Shown: positions 1-14,131, numbered from the stretch's first letter. The stretch: DNA of 64,000 nt from Leptospira ainazelensis (GCF_016918785.1 NZ_JAFFPT010000071.1:131001-195000); one strand, 5' to 3'. Notes: generated by a model not told the origin, from the sequence alone. A program made the numbers and translations.

Positions 1-562
1 AATCCGAATAAACCGGAAATCCATTCTCCGCCAAACGAATCGCCGGCGAAAGGACCTCCTTGAGAGAAAGTTTTCCAAACCGTTTTTGAATCTGAATCAG
101 CCCCGCCACGTTACCCGGAACACCAACGGCGCGAAATCCAAAAAGAGAATCTTCTTTCGGCTTTCGTTTATACATATTGCGGGACGCCGCGCTCGGAGCC
201 CTTTCTCGAAAATCGAATGCGATCGGTTCTGAAAAACCTTTTAGATAAAGAACTAAAAATCCGCCGCCCCCCAATCCTGTGGAGTGAGGTCTCGTAACTG
301 AAATGGCAAAGGAGGTCGCGACCGCTACGTCGACGACGTTCCCGCCTAACTTTCCGACTTCAATTCCGGCTGCGGTTGCCTCGGGTGAATCGGATGCGAT
401 CATCAGATTCTTACTCTCGCTAAAATAATCGGTGTGTGTTTTTGTATTGGAGGGAGTTACGAGTAAATCGGTTGAGACCGTCTTTCCTTCGATCGAAAGA
501 GGAACTTCCTTACACGAAAAAAGGATAAGTATCAGTAGGATACGTGCGTATTTTTGTTTCAT
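1..562 (-). CDS. ggt: gamma-glutamyltransferase, N-terminal part (gene runs off the window)
   Basis: This is the first 187 codons of a gamma-glutamyltranspeptidase, the N-terminal nucleophile hydrolase that moves or hydrolyses the gamma-glutamyl group of glutathione outside the cytoplasm. The ATG is at 562 on the minus strand and the frame stays open to base 1. A short hydrophobic leader ends in LILFSC, so it is probably a lipoprotein. Family marks visible are TGLGGGGF, DFRERAP and the GFRAVGVPGNVAGL stretch. The catalytic Thr and the small subunit lie outside the window. It starts 23 bases past the clpA stop and could be read from the same transcript. The family call is firm; whether it acts on glutathione in vivo cannot be seen. 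Confidence 0.9.
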   Translation of the reverse strand, partial: MKQKYARILLILILFSCKEVPLSIEGKTVSTDLLVTPSNTKTHTDYFSESKNLMIASDSPEATAAGIEVGKLGGNVVDVAVATSFAISVTRPHSTGLGGGGFLVLYLKGFSEPIAFDFRERAPSAASRNMYKRKPKEDSLFGFRAVGVPGNVAGLIQIQKRFGKLSLKEVLSPAIRLAENGFPVYSD

Positions 563-585
563 CGGCTCCCGGATCGTTTTTTAGT

Positions 586-3151
<2,566 letters not shown>

Positions 3152-3155
<4 letters not shown>

Positions 3156-4366
3156 GGATCTCGACTCCCCTTATCTGCGATCGTGTCTTCTCGGAAAAAT
3201 GTTTCGCTCGAAAATTCCTTGAGCGGAGAGTGCTCGTTGGTTTCCTGAATCATTTCCTGCATGTGCAGTCTTTCCTCTTTTAAAAAACGTTCAATCGCAT
3301 TTCTCGCTCCCGGATGAAAAATCCTATGAGAACTGTAGGTCGGAACGGCCGGAAATCCTCGCAGAAATTTATGTTCCCCTTGAGCGCCCGCTTCGAAGAC
3401 TTTGATTTTCTCACGAATCGCGTAGTCGATCAATTGATAAAAACAACATTCGAAATGAAGATGAGAATGATATTCGAGACAACCCCAATATCTTCCGTAT
3501 AAAAATTCGCCTTTGCGGAGATTGAAAGTTCCCGCGATCGGTTTTCCGTCCCGCGAAGCAAGAACCAAAACGATCCGATCTCGAAACGTTTCAAATGCCT
3601 CGTCAAAAAATTTCCGATTGAGATAGGCCGAACCCCATTTTCTAGAATGAGTGTCTTCGTAAAACCGCCAGATGGAATTCATATCCGATTTGGAGATTTG
3701 ATTTCCTTCGAGGATTCGAATCTCGAGACCGTAGTTCCGGACGATCTCCCGTTCCCGTTTGATCTGCATTCTTTTTTTGGATTTCATCGCGCCGAGATAA
3801 TCGTCGAAATTTTCGTAACCCGGATTATTCCAGTGATACTGATGAGAAAGCCGGGTCGTAAATCCAAACTTCTCGAGAACCTCCGATTCTTTCTTTTCCA
3901 AAAATAAAAAATGAACTCCGGAAAGACCTTCTTTTTCACAAAAACGAAGGAGCTCCGGAATCAGATAAGAACAAACTTCTTCCAGACTCATTTCATTCTT
4001 ATGAAGGATTCGTTTTCCGTTAGCCGGAGTAAACGGAATCGCAACAAGACCCTTGGGATAATAGTTCAAACCCGCTTTGGAAAAAAACTGAGCCCACTGA
4101 AAATCAAAGATGTATTCGCCATAAGAATCGAACTTGAGAAAGAGTGGAATGACTGCGGAGAAACGTCCGTCCTTTTTAAGAATGCAATATTTCTGAATCC
4201 AAGAAGTACTCGAACCGATACAACGGGAGACTTCCAGAGAATGTAAAAAATCGTATTCTAAAAACGGACTTTGGTGATCGGAGATTGAGTTCCATTCTTC
4301 CTTGGAAATCGAAGAGATAGAATCCAAGAATTCTACTCTTATTCCGTTGGGCATTTGGGAAGACAT
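3152..4366 (-). CDS. FemAB/GNAT-like acyltransferase (DUF482, 'peptidogalycan biosynthesis' family)
   Basis: This 404-residue protein belongs to the DUF482/FemAB-like family (PF04339), which has two GNAT-type domains. Visible support includes the central KSKKRMQIKRERE segment, the RYWGCLEYHSHLHFECCFYQLIDYA region and the very characteristic FEAGAQGEHKFLRGFPAVPTYSSH near the end. Family members are guessed to transfer acyl or aminoacyl groups, but substrates are not established. The ATG at 4366 has an AAGGA ribosome site five bases upstream. It overlaps clpS by an ATGA, making it the first gene of a clpS-clpA operon. FemX/FemA and the N-degron L/F-transferase Aat share a related fold, so a link with N-terminal tagging is possible but is inference. 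Confidence 0.85.
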
Positions 4367-4399
4367 GCTATTCCTTGGACTTGTTTGATTGCAGTTTTG

Positions 4400-4966
<567 letters not shown>

Positions 4967-5089
4967 TGCTTTCAACCTTCGAATATAGAAACAGTTGGAC
5001 CCGATTTACTTCCAGACTGAAGCGGGAAGAAATTATTGTCCAACCATTCTTTAATTTTGGAAAATTTCCCATTTTATAACCTAAGAGCA

Positions 5090-5722
5090 ATGTTGAGTAA
5101 AGAAGAGAAAACCGAATCCTTGATCCAAAAATTAGCGGCGGAAACTCCTTCCAAGGGAAACGTTTGGGATACTCTTGTTTTTTTAGTTCCGCTCTTTGCA
5201 ATCGCTTTTATTTTACTCGTCCTGTCCGTTTATCCGATCACTGCTCCGCTTATTCATATACCGACCTTGTTTCCTGATTTCCTTTGGATCTTGATCGTCG
5301 GAATGATCTCTTATTGGGTTCTATCGAAGTTACGATTTCCGGAAGAATCGTTTTCGAAATTTTCAAAACTTCCGATCCTTCTTGGATTTGTCTGGGTTCT
5401 TTTTTTCGCGGTTTTGTTTGCCTGGGATTTAATCAGAGGTCATGAATATAGACATCATATCGGTCGCTGCGCCTCGACTATCTTTTTTTCCAGCCTCGTC
5501 TTTTTTGGAAGCGGGATCTATCTATTTCGAAAAGGGAAACCCGGAAATCCGTTTTTAAGCGCGGCGGTTCTTTCGGTTTTTAGCCTGGCCCTCGCAAACC
5601 TCTGTCTTAAATTTGTCTGCGGGGATCAGTCCGCGTTTCATATCTTCTTTTCGCACGGACTCCCGAGCTCGATCCTCTTCTTAGGCGGCTTTTTAGTATT
5701 TAAGAATATTCTAAAGTGGTGA
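5090..5722 (+). CDS. NrsF-type (DUF1109) membrane anti-sigma factor, putative
   Basis: The protein is about 210 residues with roughly six hydrophobic helices. The layout and the two conserved cysteines (C127 in GRCAST and C177 in KFVCGDQSAFH, counted from the ATG at 5090) match the DUF1109/NrsF family. As I recall, Caulobacter NrsF holds the ECF sigma SigF at the membrane and uses Cys131 and Cys181 to sense chromate and cadmium. The 50-residue spacing is the same here. It is divergent from an ECF sigma gene, the usual pairing. The frame is open from 5036, but the ATG at 5090 gives the family-like short N-terminus. No catalytic function is expected. Confidence 0.75.
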   Translation: MLSKEEKTESLIQKLAAETPSKGNVWDTLVFLVPLFAIAFILLVLSVYPITAPLIHIPTLFPDFLWILIVGMISYWVLSKLRFPEESFSKFSKLPILLGFVWVLFFAVLFAWDLIRGHEYRHHIGRCASTIFFSSLVFFGSGIYLFRKGKPGNPFLSAAVLSVFSLALANLCLKFVCGDQSAFHIFFSHGLPSSILFLGGFLVFKNILKW

Positions 5723-6163
5723 TTTTTTAAAACAAAAAACAATCGAAAGGCTCTCTTTTTTGACCAAGGAATTAGAATCAGCCGCAAACGTTTGAACAGA
5801 GAATTAAAAATCGGTCGGAGTTCCGACGATCCTCCGTGAAAGCCGCGCGCCCCGCCCTGATTTTGGGTGGAGGGGAGCGGTGGCGGGAAAAATTCGCAGT
5901 TGCTCTATATCACAGAAATTGCATATTTGCAAAGAGAATTCTGTCGAAAAAGATTTGTCGGAAGAATTAAAAGTCGATTTCAGAATCGCATCTCCTTCGT
6001 ATTTGTTTGTTCCGACAAAGTATCTCTGAAAAAATTTACTTGCAATCGGACCGAACTTTCTTGTGACAGAAGGTTTCGAAAAAAAGTCAATCACCGACTT
6101 TGCCCGGACAAGAAGAAGATCCCAATGAATGATCTACGGAACAATAAAACGTCGCCTGGAAAA
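5723..6163. other. 441-base gap with G/C-rich hairpin-prone core
   Basis: No convincing gene is seen. Open frames on both strands here are short and carry no recognisable protein. The notable part is about 5811-5885: a perfect 6-bp inverted repeat GTCGGA-GT-TCCGAC (5814-5827), then a G/C-rich stretch in which CCGCCC and GGGTGG can pair. This block is much more G/C-rich than its surroundings. It resembles the short dispersed intergenic repeats I remember from pathogenic Leptospira, which I cannot verify here. Confidence 0.4.
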
Positions 6164-8071
6164 TCACAAAAACTCCCAAGCGGTCCGAAAGACTTCTTTC
6201 TCTTCCGCAAACTGAATTAGCTTCGATAAAAATGGATCCGTCGAAAGGGTGGAACTATCGCCGATACAAAGCAGCAAATCCTTCGCTCTAGTCATCCCGA
6301 CATTGATCCTTCTGGATTCTTTTAAGAATCCGGACTTTCCTTCCTCGTTAGAGCGAACAAATCCCAAAATAATACAACGATTCTCTCTTCCCTGAAATGA
6401 ATCGATCGTAGAAACTCGGATCTTTGCAAGATTTGCTTCTTTCAATTTTTCGGAAATTACTCTTACCTGGGCCCGATACGGAGAAAGAATTGTGATCTCC
6501 TCTTCTTTCCAACCTTGTTCGTTTAACAAAACGCAGATCCGAATTTGTAAATCGGCTTCAAAAAGATTTGTCAAACTGTCGTCTGCGGAAATTTCCTCGC
6601 TATCGGTTCCCGCAGTATCGATCCATTGAAATGAATGGGGAAATGGAAATTCTTCCGGAAAATTTGCGGTTCTTTCTTCAGACGGGCGACCCGATTTCAA
6701 AAGACCTGAATAAAATTCCTTGGAAGAAAATTCAGCAATTTCATCTTTCATTCGATACTGTGTATCAAGAAGAAAAACTCTCTCCGAAGTTGTTAGTCTT
6801 TCAGCGGCCTTTTCAAACAAGGTAACTTCTAACTTATTTTTTTCGGAGAATAAGGTCGGCGGCAATTGTTTGTGATCTCCCGCGAGAATCACACGATCCG
6901 ATTTTAGAATGGGAATCCAAGACGCAGGTTCCAGCGCCTGAGAGCATTCGTCTAACACACAATAGTCGAAAATTCTTCCCTCCAAAACTCCTTTTGCGGA
7001 CGCAACGGGCGTCGAAACGATCACAGGATGCGAAGAAATCAAACTGTCTATCAAACCGGCTTCTATCGTTCGAATCGTTTTTTTGAGTTCTTTAACTTCT
7101 TGAAACAGAGATTTTCTTTCTTCCCTTTCCTTCTCGCCGAAGTTTCTTTTGTATTTCTTTGCTTGTTTAGAAATTTCTAATACGTCCCTTCTGTATTCGC
7201 TTAACAATTTTCCGTCGGGATGATGAAACAATTTATAATCCAATGTTGAATGAAGCGCGGTTTCCGAAACTCTTGCGGGATGTCCGAGCCGCAAAATCGG
7301 AATTCCTCGTTCGGAAATGGATTCCACCAAAAGATCGCAAGCGGAATGAGTCGGAGCCGAAACAAGAACCTTTCTTTCTTCGTCGACGAGTTGACTCACG
7401 ATTTCGGTTAACGTAGTGGTTTTTCCGGTTCCGGGCGGACCGTGAATGATCGTAACGTCCTCCGAAAGAACCGAGTGTAAAACCGCATTCCTCTGGGAAT
7501 CGTTTAAACGGGAATTCATTCTTCCTAAAACACGACTCCGATCGGCTGCACGAAGGGAAATTTTGTCCGGTTTTCCATATCCCAAAAGAAGTTCCCGATT
7601 CACATACAATCGGCTTCCCTTTTTAGCATCGGAAACGACATCAAGAGCCCGAAACATTTCTCTGTAGGAAGTTTCATCCGGCAAAAGATCCAGATAACAC
7701 TTTCCGTCCTCGGACCATTCCGGAACCTCGTCGATCGCGATTCGAATTTTTTCTTTATGAAGAGATACAAGAATCGCACGAACATTCTCCTCCTCTTTTC
7801 CGATCTGAATCGGAGCTCCCGATTGAAACTTAGAAGGATATTCTTCTTGTTCTGGAAATCGAAACGTAAGAATCCAACTTCCGTCTCGGCCGATGGATTG
7901 TTCTTCGTAGACAAGAGGGTATAACGTGATTCCGAGTTGGACTCGTTCTTGTAAGGACCTCGAAAGCCAGTCCTTGGAAAAAAGATTGTCTTCTTCTTTT
8001 TTTTCCCGCTCCAGTTCTTTGCGAACGGCTTCCAGTTCCTCTAAAGAACCGGAAAATTTCCCTTCCTTCAA
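6164..8071 (-). CDS. SF1B DNA/RNA helicase (UPF1/IGHMBP2-like AAA family)
   Basis: This 635-residue protein has all superfamily 1B helicase motifs in order: motif I GPPGTGKTTT (about 211-220), motif II DECSQALEP, motif III GDHKQLPPT, motif IV QYRM, motif V TIDSFQGRE and motif VI GMTRAKDLL. The N-terminal 200 residues fit the beta-barrel and stalk of UPF1/IGHMBP2-like enzymes. It should unwind nucleic acid 5'-3' with ATP; the in vivo substrate is unknown. Its ATG overlaps the stop of the upstream cysteine-synthase-like gene (8071-8068), so the two are probably co-translated, although no functional link is obvious. Confidence 0.93.
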   Translation of the reverse strand: MKEGKFSGSLEELEAVRKELEREKKEEDNLFSKDWLSRSLQERVQLGITLYPLVYEEQSIGRDGSWILTFRFPEQEEYPSKFQSGAPIQIGKEEENVRAILVSLHKEKIRIAIDEVPEWSEDGKCYLDLLPDETSYREMFRALDVVSDAKKGSRLYVNRELLLGYGKPDKISLRAADRSRVLGRMNSRLNDSQRNAVLHSVLSEDVTIIHGPPGTGKTTTLTEIVSQLVDEERKVLVSAPTHSACDLLVESISERGIPILRLGHPARVSETALHSTLDYKLFHHPDGKLLSEYRRDVLEISKQAKKYKRNFGEKEREERKSLFQEVKELKKTIRTIEAGLIDSLISSHPVIVSTPVASAKGVLEGRIFDYCVLDECSQALEPASWIPILKSDRVILAGDHKQLPPTLFSEKNKLEVTLFEKAAERLTTSERVFLLDTQYRMKDEIAEFSSKEFYSGLLKSGRPSEERTANFPEEFPFPHSFQWIDTAGTDSEEISADDSLTNLFEADLQIRICVLLNEQGWKEEEITILSPYRAQVRVISEKLKEANLAKIRVSTIDSFQGRENRCIILGFVRSNEEGKSGFLKESRRINVGMTRAKDLLLCIGDSSTLSTDPFLSKLIQFAEEKEVFRTAWEFL

Positions 8072-9069
8072 AACCGGTCCGGAGAAAGGACTACGATTCT
8101 GTAGACCTGGGATTTTTGATCGTCTCTAGTAGGAAGGCTTTCCGCAAATCGAATTGCGCTCGCAAGAGTTGTTCCCGTCGTAGTTCCCGCGAAAATCCCC
8201 TCTTTTTGATAGAGATCGGATTGATAGAGAAGCGCTTGTTCCCGATCCACTCCCACGTATTCGTCCACGATCTTTGGATCAAAAGATTCGGGCAGATGAA
8301 TCGAAGTTTCGTTTTGCACCATCTTCCGTATGAATCTGGATTTCTGACTCACACCCATGATCACTCTTATGGAAGACTTCTTGGATTTTAGAAAACGACC
8401 CGCTCCCGAAAGAGTTCCACCGGAACCACCACCCGCGACAAAGGCGTCGACGTTTCCTGCAAGGTCTCTCCAGATTTCAGGGCCTGTAAAAAGATAATGT
8501 GCGTTTGTATTGGCCATGTCCGTGTATTCGTTTAAGATCACGGTGTTCTTTTCTTTCTCTTTGATCTCTCTTGCTTTTTTTAACAGAGCCTCGTCCCAAT
8601 TCCCTTTTGCTTCCGGAAGAATTTCGACATGAGCTCCGAACGTCTGAAGATCTTTGATTTTTTGAGGATCTGTGTCTCCTGCGACCAAACAACGAAACTT
8701 ATACTGACGGATCGTGCTGATCCAGGCGAGACTGAGTCCGGTAGAATTGTAACCCGGTTGAATGATCTGCCCGCCCGGTTTCAATTCTCCTCTTCTTTCG
8801 GAAGAAAGAATCATGGAAAGAGCGGTTCTATCCTTCACCGAGCCGGTGGGGTTGCAGAACTCCGCCTTGAGATAGAATTCCACATTGGGGATATGAGAGC
8901 CGATCTGATTCAAACGAATGAGCGGAGTGTTTCCGATCATCTGAAGGATCGTTTCTTTTACCGGTTTTGCTACGCTGAGTTCCCGTCCAAACGATTTCTG
9001 AATGTTATTCAGAGCGCCAAGGAAACTGTTTCCAAACTCGTCAATTGAACGGGAGATTTCATCAAACAT
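8068..9069 (-). CDS. PLP-dependent cysteine synthase family protein
   Basis: This is a fold-type II PLP enzyme of 333 residues. The Schiff-base Lys lies in NPTGSVKDRTALSM and the phosphate-binding loop is GGGSGGTLSGAG. About 40 residues precede the normal start (ILQMIGNTPLIRLNQ). The loop that usually reads TSGNTG, where Asn contacts PLP and substrate, reads QPGYNSTG here, so the standard Asn position is changed. It may be an O-acetylserine sulfhydrylase, but another beta-replacement or desulfhydrase activity is possible, so no gene symbol is given. It is the first gene of a pair with the overlapping helicase gene. Confidence 0.85.
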   Translation of the reverse strand: MFDEISRSIDEFGNSFLGALNNIQKSFGRELSVAKPVKETILQMIGNTPLIRLNQIGSHIPNVEFYLKAEFCNPTGSVKDRTALSMILSSERRGELKPGGQIIQPGYNSTGLSLAWISTIRQYKFRCLVAGDTDPQKIKDLQTFGAHVEILPEAKGNWDEALLKKAREIKEKEKNTVILNEYTDMANTNAHYLFTGPEIWRDLAGNVDAFVAGGGSGGTLSGAGRFLKSKKSSIRVIMGVSQKSRFIRKMVQNETSIHLPESFDPKIVDEYVGVDREQALLYQSDLYQKEGIFAGTTTGTTLASAIRFAESLPTRDDQKSQVYRIVVLSPDRF

Positions 9070-9084
9070 ATAATTTGTGCAGAA

Positions 9085-9705
9085 TTATATAGAGTACAAC
9101 CAAGGTTCAACTTCTTTCTGCTTTTTTTCAAACTCTCCGATTTTGGATTCGTGTTTGAGTGTGAGACCGATATCATCGAGTCCGTTGTAAAGACAGTATT
9201 TGCGGAAAGAATCCACTTCGAAAGCGTATACTTTTCCGGTAGGCCCGGTCACGGTTTGTTTTTCAAGATCGATCGTGATCTTTGCTCCGGAGTTGGAAGA
9301 GACGGCCTGAAACAATTCTTCCACTTGTTCGGATTTTAAAACCACCGGAAGCATCCCATTCTTAAAACAATTGTTGAAAAAGATATCCGCGTAGGAAGGA
9401 GCGATGATACAACGAAAACCGTAGTCTTCCAAAGCCCAAGGCGCGTGTTCTCGGGAAGATCCACAACCGAAGTTGTCTCTGGTTACTAAGATAATGGCTC
9501 CCTTATAACGATCTTGGTTTAAGGAGAATTCAGGATTGAGTTTCGTTCCTGCGTCGTCCAAATATCTCCAATCATGAAAAAGATGAACCCCAAAGCCGGT
9601 TCGTTCGATCTTTCTCAAAAATTGTTTTGGAATGATCTGATCCGTATCCACGTTGGGTCGATCGAGTAAGGCCGCGATTCCGCTGAGAGTCGTAAATGCT
9701 TTCAT
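9085..9705 (-). CDS. leuD: 3-isopropylmalate dehydratase small subunit
   Basis: LeuD is the swivel-domain subunit that joins LeuC to isomerise 2- and 3-isopropylmalate in leucine synthesis. The protein has the expected 206 residues. Marks are the N-terminal [17 protein letters not shown] and the substrate-binding loop [15 protein letters not shown]. It starts 18 bases after the leuC stop, so the two subunits are co-transcribed. Leptospira can make isoleucine from pyruvate by the citramalate route, and this dehydratase would serve both pathways; that is established for the genus, not seen here. Confidence 0.97.
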   Translation of the reverse strand: MKAFTTLSGIAALLDRPNVDTDQIIPKQFLRKIERTGFGVHLFHDWRYLDDAGTKLNPEFSLNQDRYKGAIILVTRDNFGCGSSREHAPWALEDYGFRCIIAPSYADIFFNNCFKNGMLPVVLKSEQVEELFQAVSSNSGAKITIDLEKQTVTGPTGKVYAFEVDSFRKYCLYNGLDDIGLTLKHESKIGEFEKKQKEVEPWLYSI

Positions 9706-9723
9706 AATTCTAAATTCTATTCC

Positions 9724-11121
<1,398 letters not shown>

Positions 11122-11137
11122 TTTGGATTCTGTCTCC

Positions 11138-11156
11138 CCGAAAGAAATTCTTTCGG
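11138..11156 (-). promoter_or_regulatory. palindrome upstream of leuC
   Basis: A perfect 9-bp inverted repeat, CCGAAAGAA-A-TTCTTTCGG, lies between the ribosome site of leuC and the end of the preceding FHA gene. There is no T-run on either side, so it is not a plain terminator. A one-base spacer would suit a DNA-binding dimer better than an RNA loop. The regulator is unknown. Confidence 0.4.
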
Positions 11157-11292
11157 AATTTGTGGATTGGATGGATTTCTCGGAAGGAGAAAGAGCTCAT
11201 CCGTCTGTATTTCCATCGTTGGGAAAATGGGTCTTTTCGTCTACCCGGATCTATTCTAAGCGACTTGGAATGAATTTGGAAGAATGAAAATT

Positions 11293-12744
11293 CTATCTCG
11301 CGCGAAAAACAAAGACCGTCTTTCCGAGACTGATCTCGTCGAAATCGTAGAGAACCCGAGGCCTTAGAACCTTCTTCCCGTTGAGATACGTGCCTGCGTC
11401 GGAAATGAGATCGTAGAGGACAAATCGATTTTTGATCTTTCGGATTCTCGCGTGAAGTTTGCTCACGTTCGGATCTGCGACCAAAACGTCCGACAATTCC
11501 CCCGCGCCCAGAGTCGTTTCCGCTTTTCGAATCGGAACCTGTTTTCCGGGAGTACGTCCTTCTTTTTGAATCAAGGTTGCAAGATCGTAGGCTTCCGCAG
11601 ATTCAAACTCGGATTCGTTCACGGGAAGAGAACGAGCCACATAAACTCCTTCCGGATTTGCATACGGAGAAGTGTGAAACTGATCCCCATACATTCTCTG
11701 ATAGACTTCTCTTTCTTCACCTCGCGCGTGAAATCTGCGTTCGGCTTCTCCATTGGACGGGTTGGAAGATTCTTCCGGATCTTTTTCTCTTTTGAACAAA
11801 AGTAAAAGCCCGATCAAAGTAAGAATCAGTAAGAATCCGATCGTGGGGAGAAAAACGCCGGGACTTAGGAAAACAAAACGAAGTTGTTTCATTGCTCCGG
11901 GTTTGTACGTATAAGTGAACTTTCCGCCTCGGCTCGACTCCCAATCTCCTCGAAGAAAAGCGCCTTCACCTTTCCAAAAGTCTTCTTGAAAGGGAGAATC
12001 ATACTGAATCACCGCCGGATGTTTGTGAAAGTATTCCAAGTCCGCTAAAAAACGCGAAACGGAATCGGGAGCGTCCAGCTCATACAATTCTCCTCCGTAA
12101 ATTCGAACGAGTTCTTGGTTTGCAAAGTTGCGCTTCCCAAAAACCTGAATCGGAAGACCGGACGTGGACAAACCTTGTCTGAGTCCCGGAGGAAGTTTGT
12201 ATTCCGAATCCGAAACCAAAAGTGCAAGATAAGATTCTCCGGTTAAAATCGTATTCAATTTTTGGAATACAAGATCCAGGTTCACTCCCGTGTTGGAATT
12301 GCTGAGAGAACCCGGAACGCGCGCCTTGAGAAGAGCGGCTTGTCGATCCAGATCCTTTTCGACAACGAGAAGATCGTCCGAGAAGAAGATAAAACTAAAA
12401 TGATCCTCGTCGCCGCTCGCCTGAACGATCTTTTGCAGAAGACGGGTGTTAAAATTATTCTCTTCCAAACTCGTTCCGGACTGGACTAGAAAAACCGTAT
12501 GAACCGATCTCGATCCTTCTTTGCGAGTCACCTTGGGACGGAGAACCGTTCGGTTTTCCGAACCGCGAGATTCTCGGATGAGAAAGTTTTCTCTTTCCAA
12601 TGGAAATTGTTTTTTATCTCGGATCGAAAGTTGAATCGAAGGATAGGAGGACGCGTCGATTTCCTCCATTATAAATGGGGATTTCTGGGCAAAAATCGGG
12701 AAGGTAAATAAAACCAGTGTTAGGAGGACTGCATAACCCATCAT
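11293..12744 (-). CDS. membrane protein with vWA-like N-terminal region and C-terminal FHA domain
   Basis: The 483-residue protein has a signal peptide (MMGYAVLLTLVLFTFPIFAQ), an exported region of about 270 residues with a fold resembling von Willebrand A (TVFLVQSGTS, SFIFFSDDLLVV, YLALLVSDSEY), one membrane helix (about 305-325, FLLILTLIGLLLLF) and a C-terminal forkhead-associated domain (LGAGELSDVLVADPNVSKLHARIRK plus GTYLNGKKV). FHA domains bind phosphothreonine, so the cytoplasmic end may respond to a Ser/Thr kinase. It is the last gene of the minus-strand run from the glycosyltransferase. Its role is unknown. Confidence 0.8.
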   Translation of the reverse strand: MMGYAVLLTLVLFTFPIFAQKSPFIMEEIDASSYPSIQLSIRDKKQFPLERENFLIRESRGSENRTVLRPKVTRKEGSRSVHTVFLVQSGTSLEENNFNTRLLQKIVQASGDEDHFSFIFFSDDLLVVEKDLDRQAALLKARVPGSLSNSNTGVNLDLVFQKLNTILTGESYLALLVSDSEYKLPPGLRQGLSTSGLPIQVFGKRNFANQELVRIYGGELYELDAPDSVSRFLADLEYFHKHPAVIQYDSPFQEDFWKGEGAFLRGDWESSRGGKFTYTYKPGAMKQLRFVFLSPGVFLPTIGFLLILTLIGLLLLFKREKDPEESSNPSNGEAERRFHARGEEREVYQRMYGDQFHTSPYANPEGVYVARSLPVNESEFESAEAYDLATLIQKEGRTPGKQVPIRKAETTLGAGELSDVLVADPNVSKLHARIRKIKNRFVLYDLISDAGTYLNGKKVLRPRVLYDFDEISLGKTVFVFRAR

Positions 12745-12765
12745 TCGCTCGAGTAGTTTCTAAGA

Positions 12766-13533
12766 TCAGCTTCCCTGTTCAAACAGTTTTTTTCCATATT
12801 CGGAACTTGGATTCAATTCTCCTGATTTTCCGCGGGAAACGACCTCGGCCCATTCTCCTTGATAGAGGATACTCATAGTATCGGCTATCGCCTCGACGAT
12901 GGAGATTTCGTGGGTGATAAAAATGAGAGAAAGTCCCTTTTCCTTTCGGAATTTCATCAGAAGTTTTAAGGCTTCCGCTTCGCTGATCGAATCCAAGGCA
13001 GCGGTCGGTTCATCGGCTACGATGATTTCTGCGCCCGAATACACGGCCAGAAGGATCAGAATTCTCTGTCTTTCCCCGCCCGAAAGATTCCCCGGAAGTC
13101 CCTCAAACGCACGTTTGGGATCGTGGATGTAAATGGATTCTAAAAGTTTGAGAATCTTCTCTTTGTTTGCGTATTCGCGATTGGTAAGGGAGAATGCTTC
13201 GAGAATCTGAGATCCCGTTTTGCGATACGGATGAAATCCCCAGACCGGATTTTGCGGAACCAAGGCGATTTTTTTGCCGCGGAGGGGCAACCATTCTCTT
13301 TCCGTAAAGTAACGAGCGTCCATTCCTAAAAATTGAAACCGATCCGATCTCAAAAATAGTTCCTTATCGGCCATTCCCAAAAGACAAGAAGCCAGCGTGG
13401 ACTTCCCGCTTCCGGATTCGCCCACGATACAATGGACTTCTCCGGCTCGCAGGGAAAAATCGATTCCTTTCAGAATATGGTGTCCGGGAGTGGAAACCTT
13501 CAGATTGGAAATTTCGATTAAGGAAGAATTCAC
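12766..13533 (-). CDS. ABC transporter ATP-binding protein (peptide/nickel type)
   Basis: This is a single ABC ATPase domain of 255 residues, closest by motif to the Dpp/Opp/Nik class. Walker A is GESGSGKST, the Q-loop is ALVPQNP, the signature is LSGGERQR, Walker B is IIVADEPTAALD and the switch His is in IFITHE. No permease or binding protein is encoded nearby, so the partner must lie elsewhere or it has a non-transport role. The start is a GTG at 13533, nine bases after the gmhA stop, without a clear ribosome site. Confidence 0.9.
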   Translation of the reverse strand: MNSSLIEISNLKVSTPGHHILKGIDFSLRAGEVHCIVGESGSGKSTLASCLLGMADKELFLRSDRFQFLGMDARYFTEREWLPLRGKKIALVPQNPVWGFHPYRKTGSQILEAFSLTNREYANKEKILKLLESIYIHDPKRAFEGLPGNLSGGERQRILILLAVYSGAEIIVADEPTAALDSISEAEALKLLMKFRKEKGLSLIFITHEISIVEAIADTMSILYQGEWAEVVSRGKSGELNPSSEYGKKLFEQGS

Positions 13534-13542
13534 AAAAAAGAA

Positions 13543-14130
13543 TTATTCTAAATTGAAAAGACTGAACTCAACGATGCTGCAGAGAATATGTCCGATCAAA
13601 ATATGAGATTCTTGAATTCTTGCCGTGACCTTGCTCGGAACGATCACGTCGAGATCCGCGAGATTTTTCATCTTACCGCCGTCTCCACCTAACAACGATA
13701 TGGTTTTCACTCCTCTGGTCTTCGCCTTCTCCAATGCAAGAAGAACGTTTTTGGAATTTCCGCTCGTGGAAAGACCGATGAGCAAATCCCCTTTTCTACC
13801 GAAGGCTTCGATTTGTCTGGAAAATACTTCTTCATAACCGTAGTCGTTCGAACACGCGGTCAACACCGCAGAGTCCGCAGAAAAAGACATCGCCGGAAGG
13901 GCCTTTCTTTCGTTTCCGGATTTATAACGGACTACAAGCTCGGCCGCGATATGAGACGCGTCGCAAGAAGAACCTCCGTTCCCACAGAGAAAAACGGTAT
14001 TTCCCGCCTGCAAAACTTTGGAAACCAGTTCGCCCGCTTTTGTGATATCCTCTAAAATCGAATCGATTAATTTCTGTTTGGTGGAAATAGAATCTCGGAT
14101 CTGACCGAGAGCGATTTCTTTGATATCCAT
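13543..14130 (-). CDS. gmhA: sedoheptulose-7-phosphate isomerase (phosphoheptose isomerase), SIS domain
   Basis: GmhA turns sedoheptulose 7-phosphate into D-glycero-manno-heptose 7-phosphate, the first step toward LPS heptose. The 195-residue protein is one SIS domain with [27 protein letters not shown] and the C-terminal [22 protein letters not shown] ribosome site lies nine bases before the ATG. DiaA-type SIS proteins look alike, but placement among glycosyltransferase and O-antigen ligase genes favours the heptose role. It follows the unknown gene upstream by one base. Confidence 0.88.
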   Translation of the reverse strand: MDIKEIALGQIRDSISTKQKLIDSILEDITKAGELVSKVLQAGNTVFLCGNGGSSCDASHIAAELVVRYKSGNERKALPAMSFSADSAVLTACSNDYGYEEVFSRQIEAFGRKGDLLIGLSTSGNSKNVLLALEKAKTRGVKTISLLGGDGGKMKNLADLDVIVPSKVTARIQESHILIGHILCSIVEFSLFNLE

Positions 14131-14131
14131 C

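Noticed and set aside
5804..6220. Two overlapping open frames on opposite strands in the 5.7-6.2 kb gap
   Set aside because: They have no family match, no ribosome site, and arise from the G/C-rich hairpin block.
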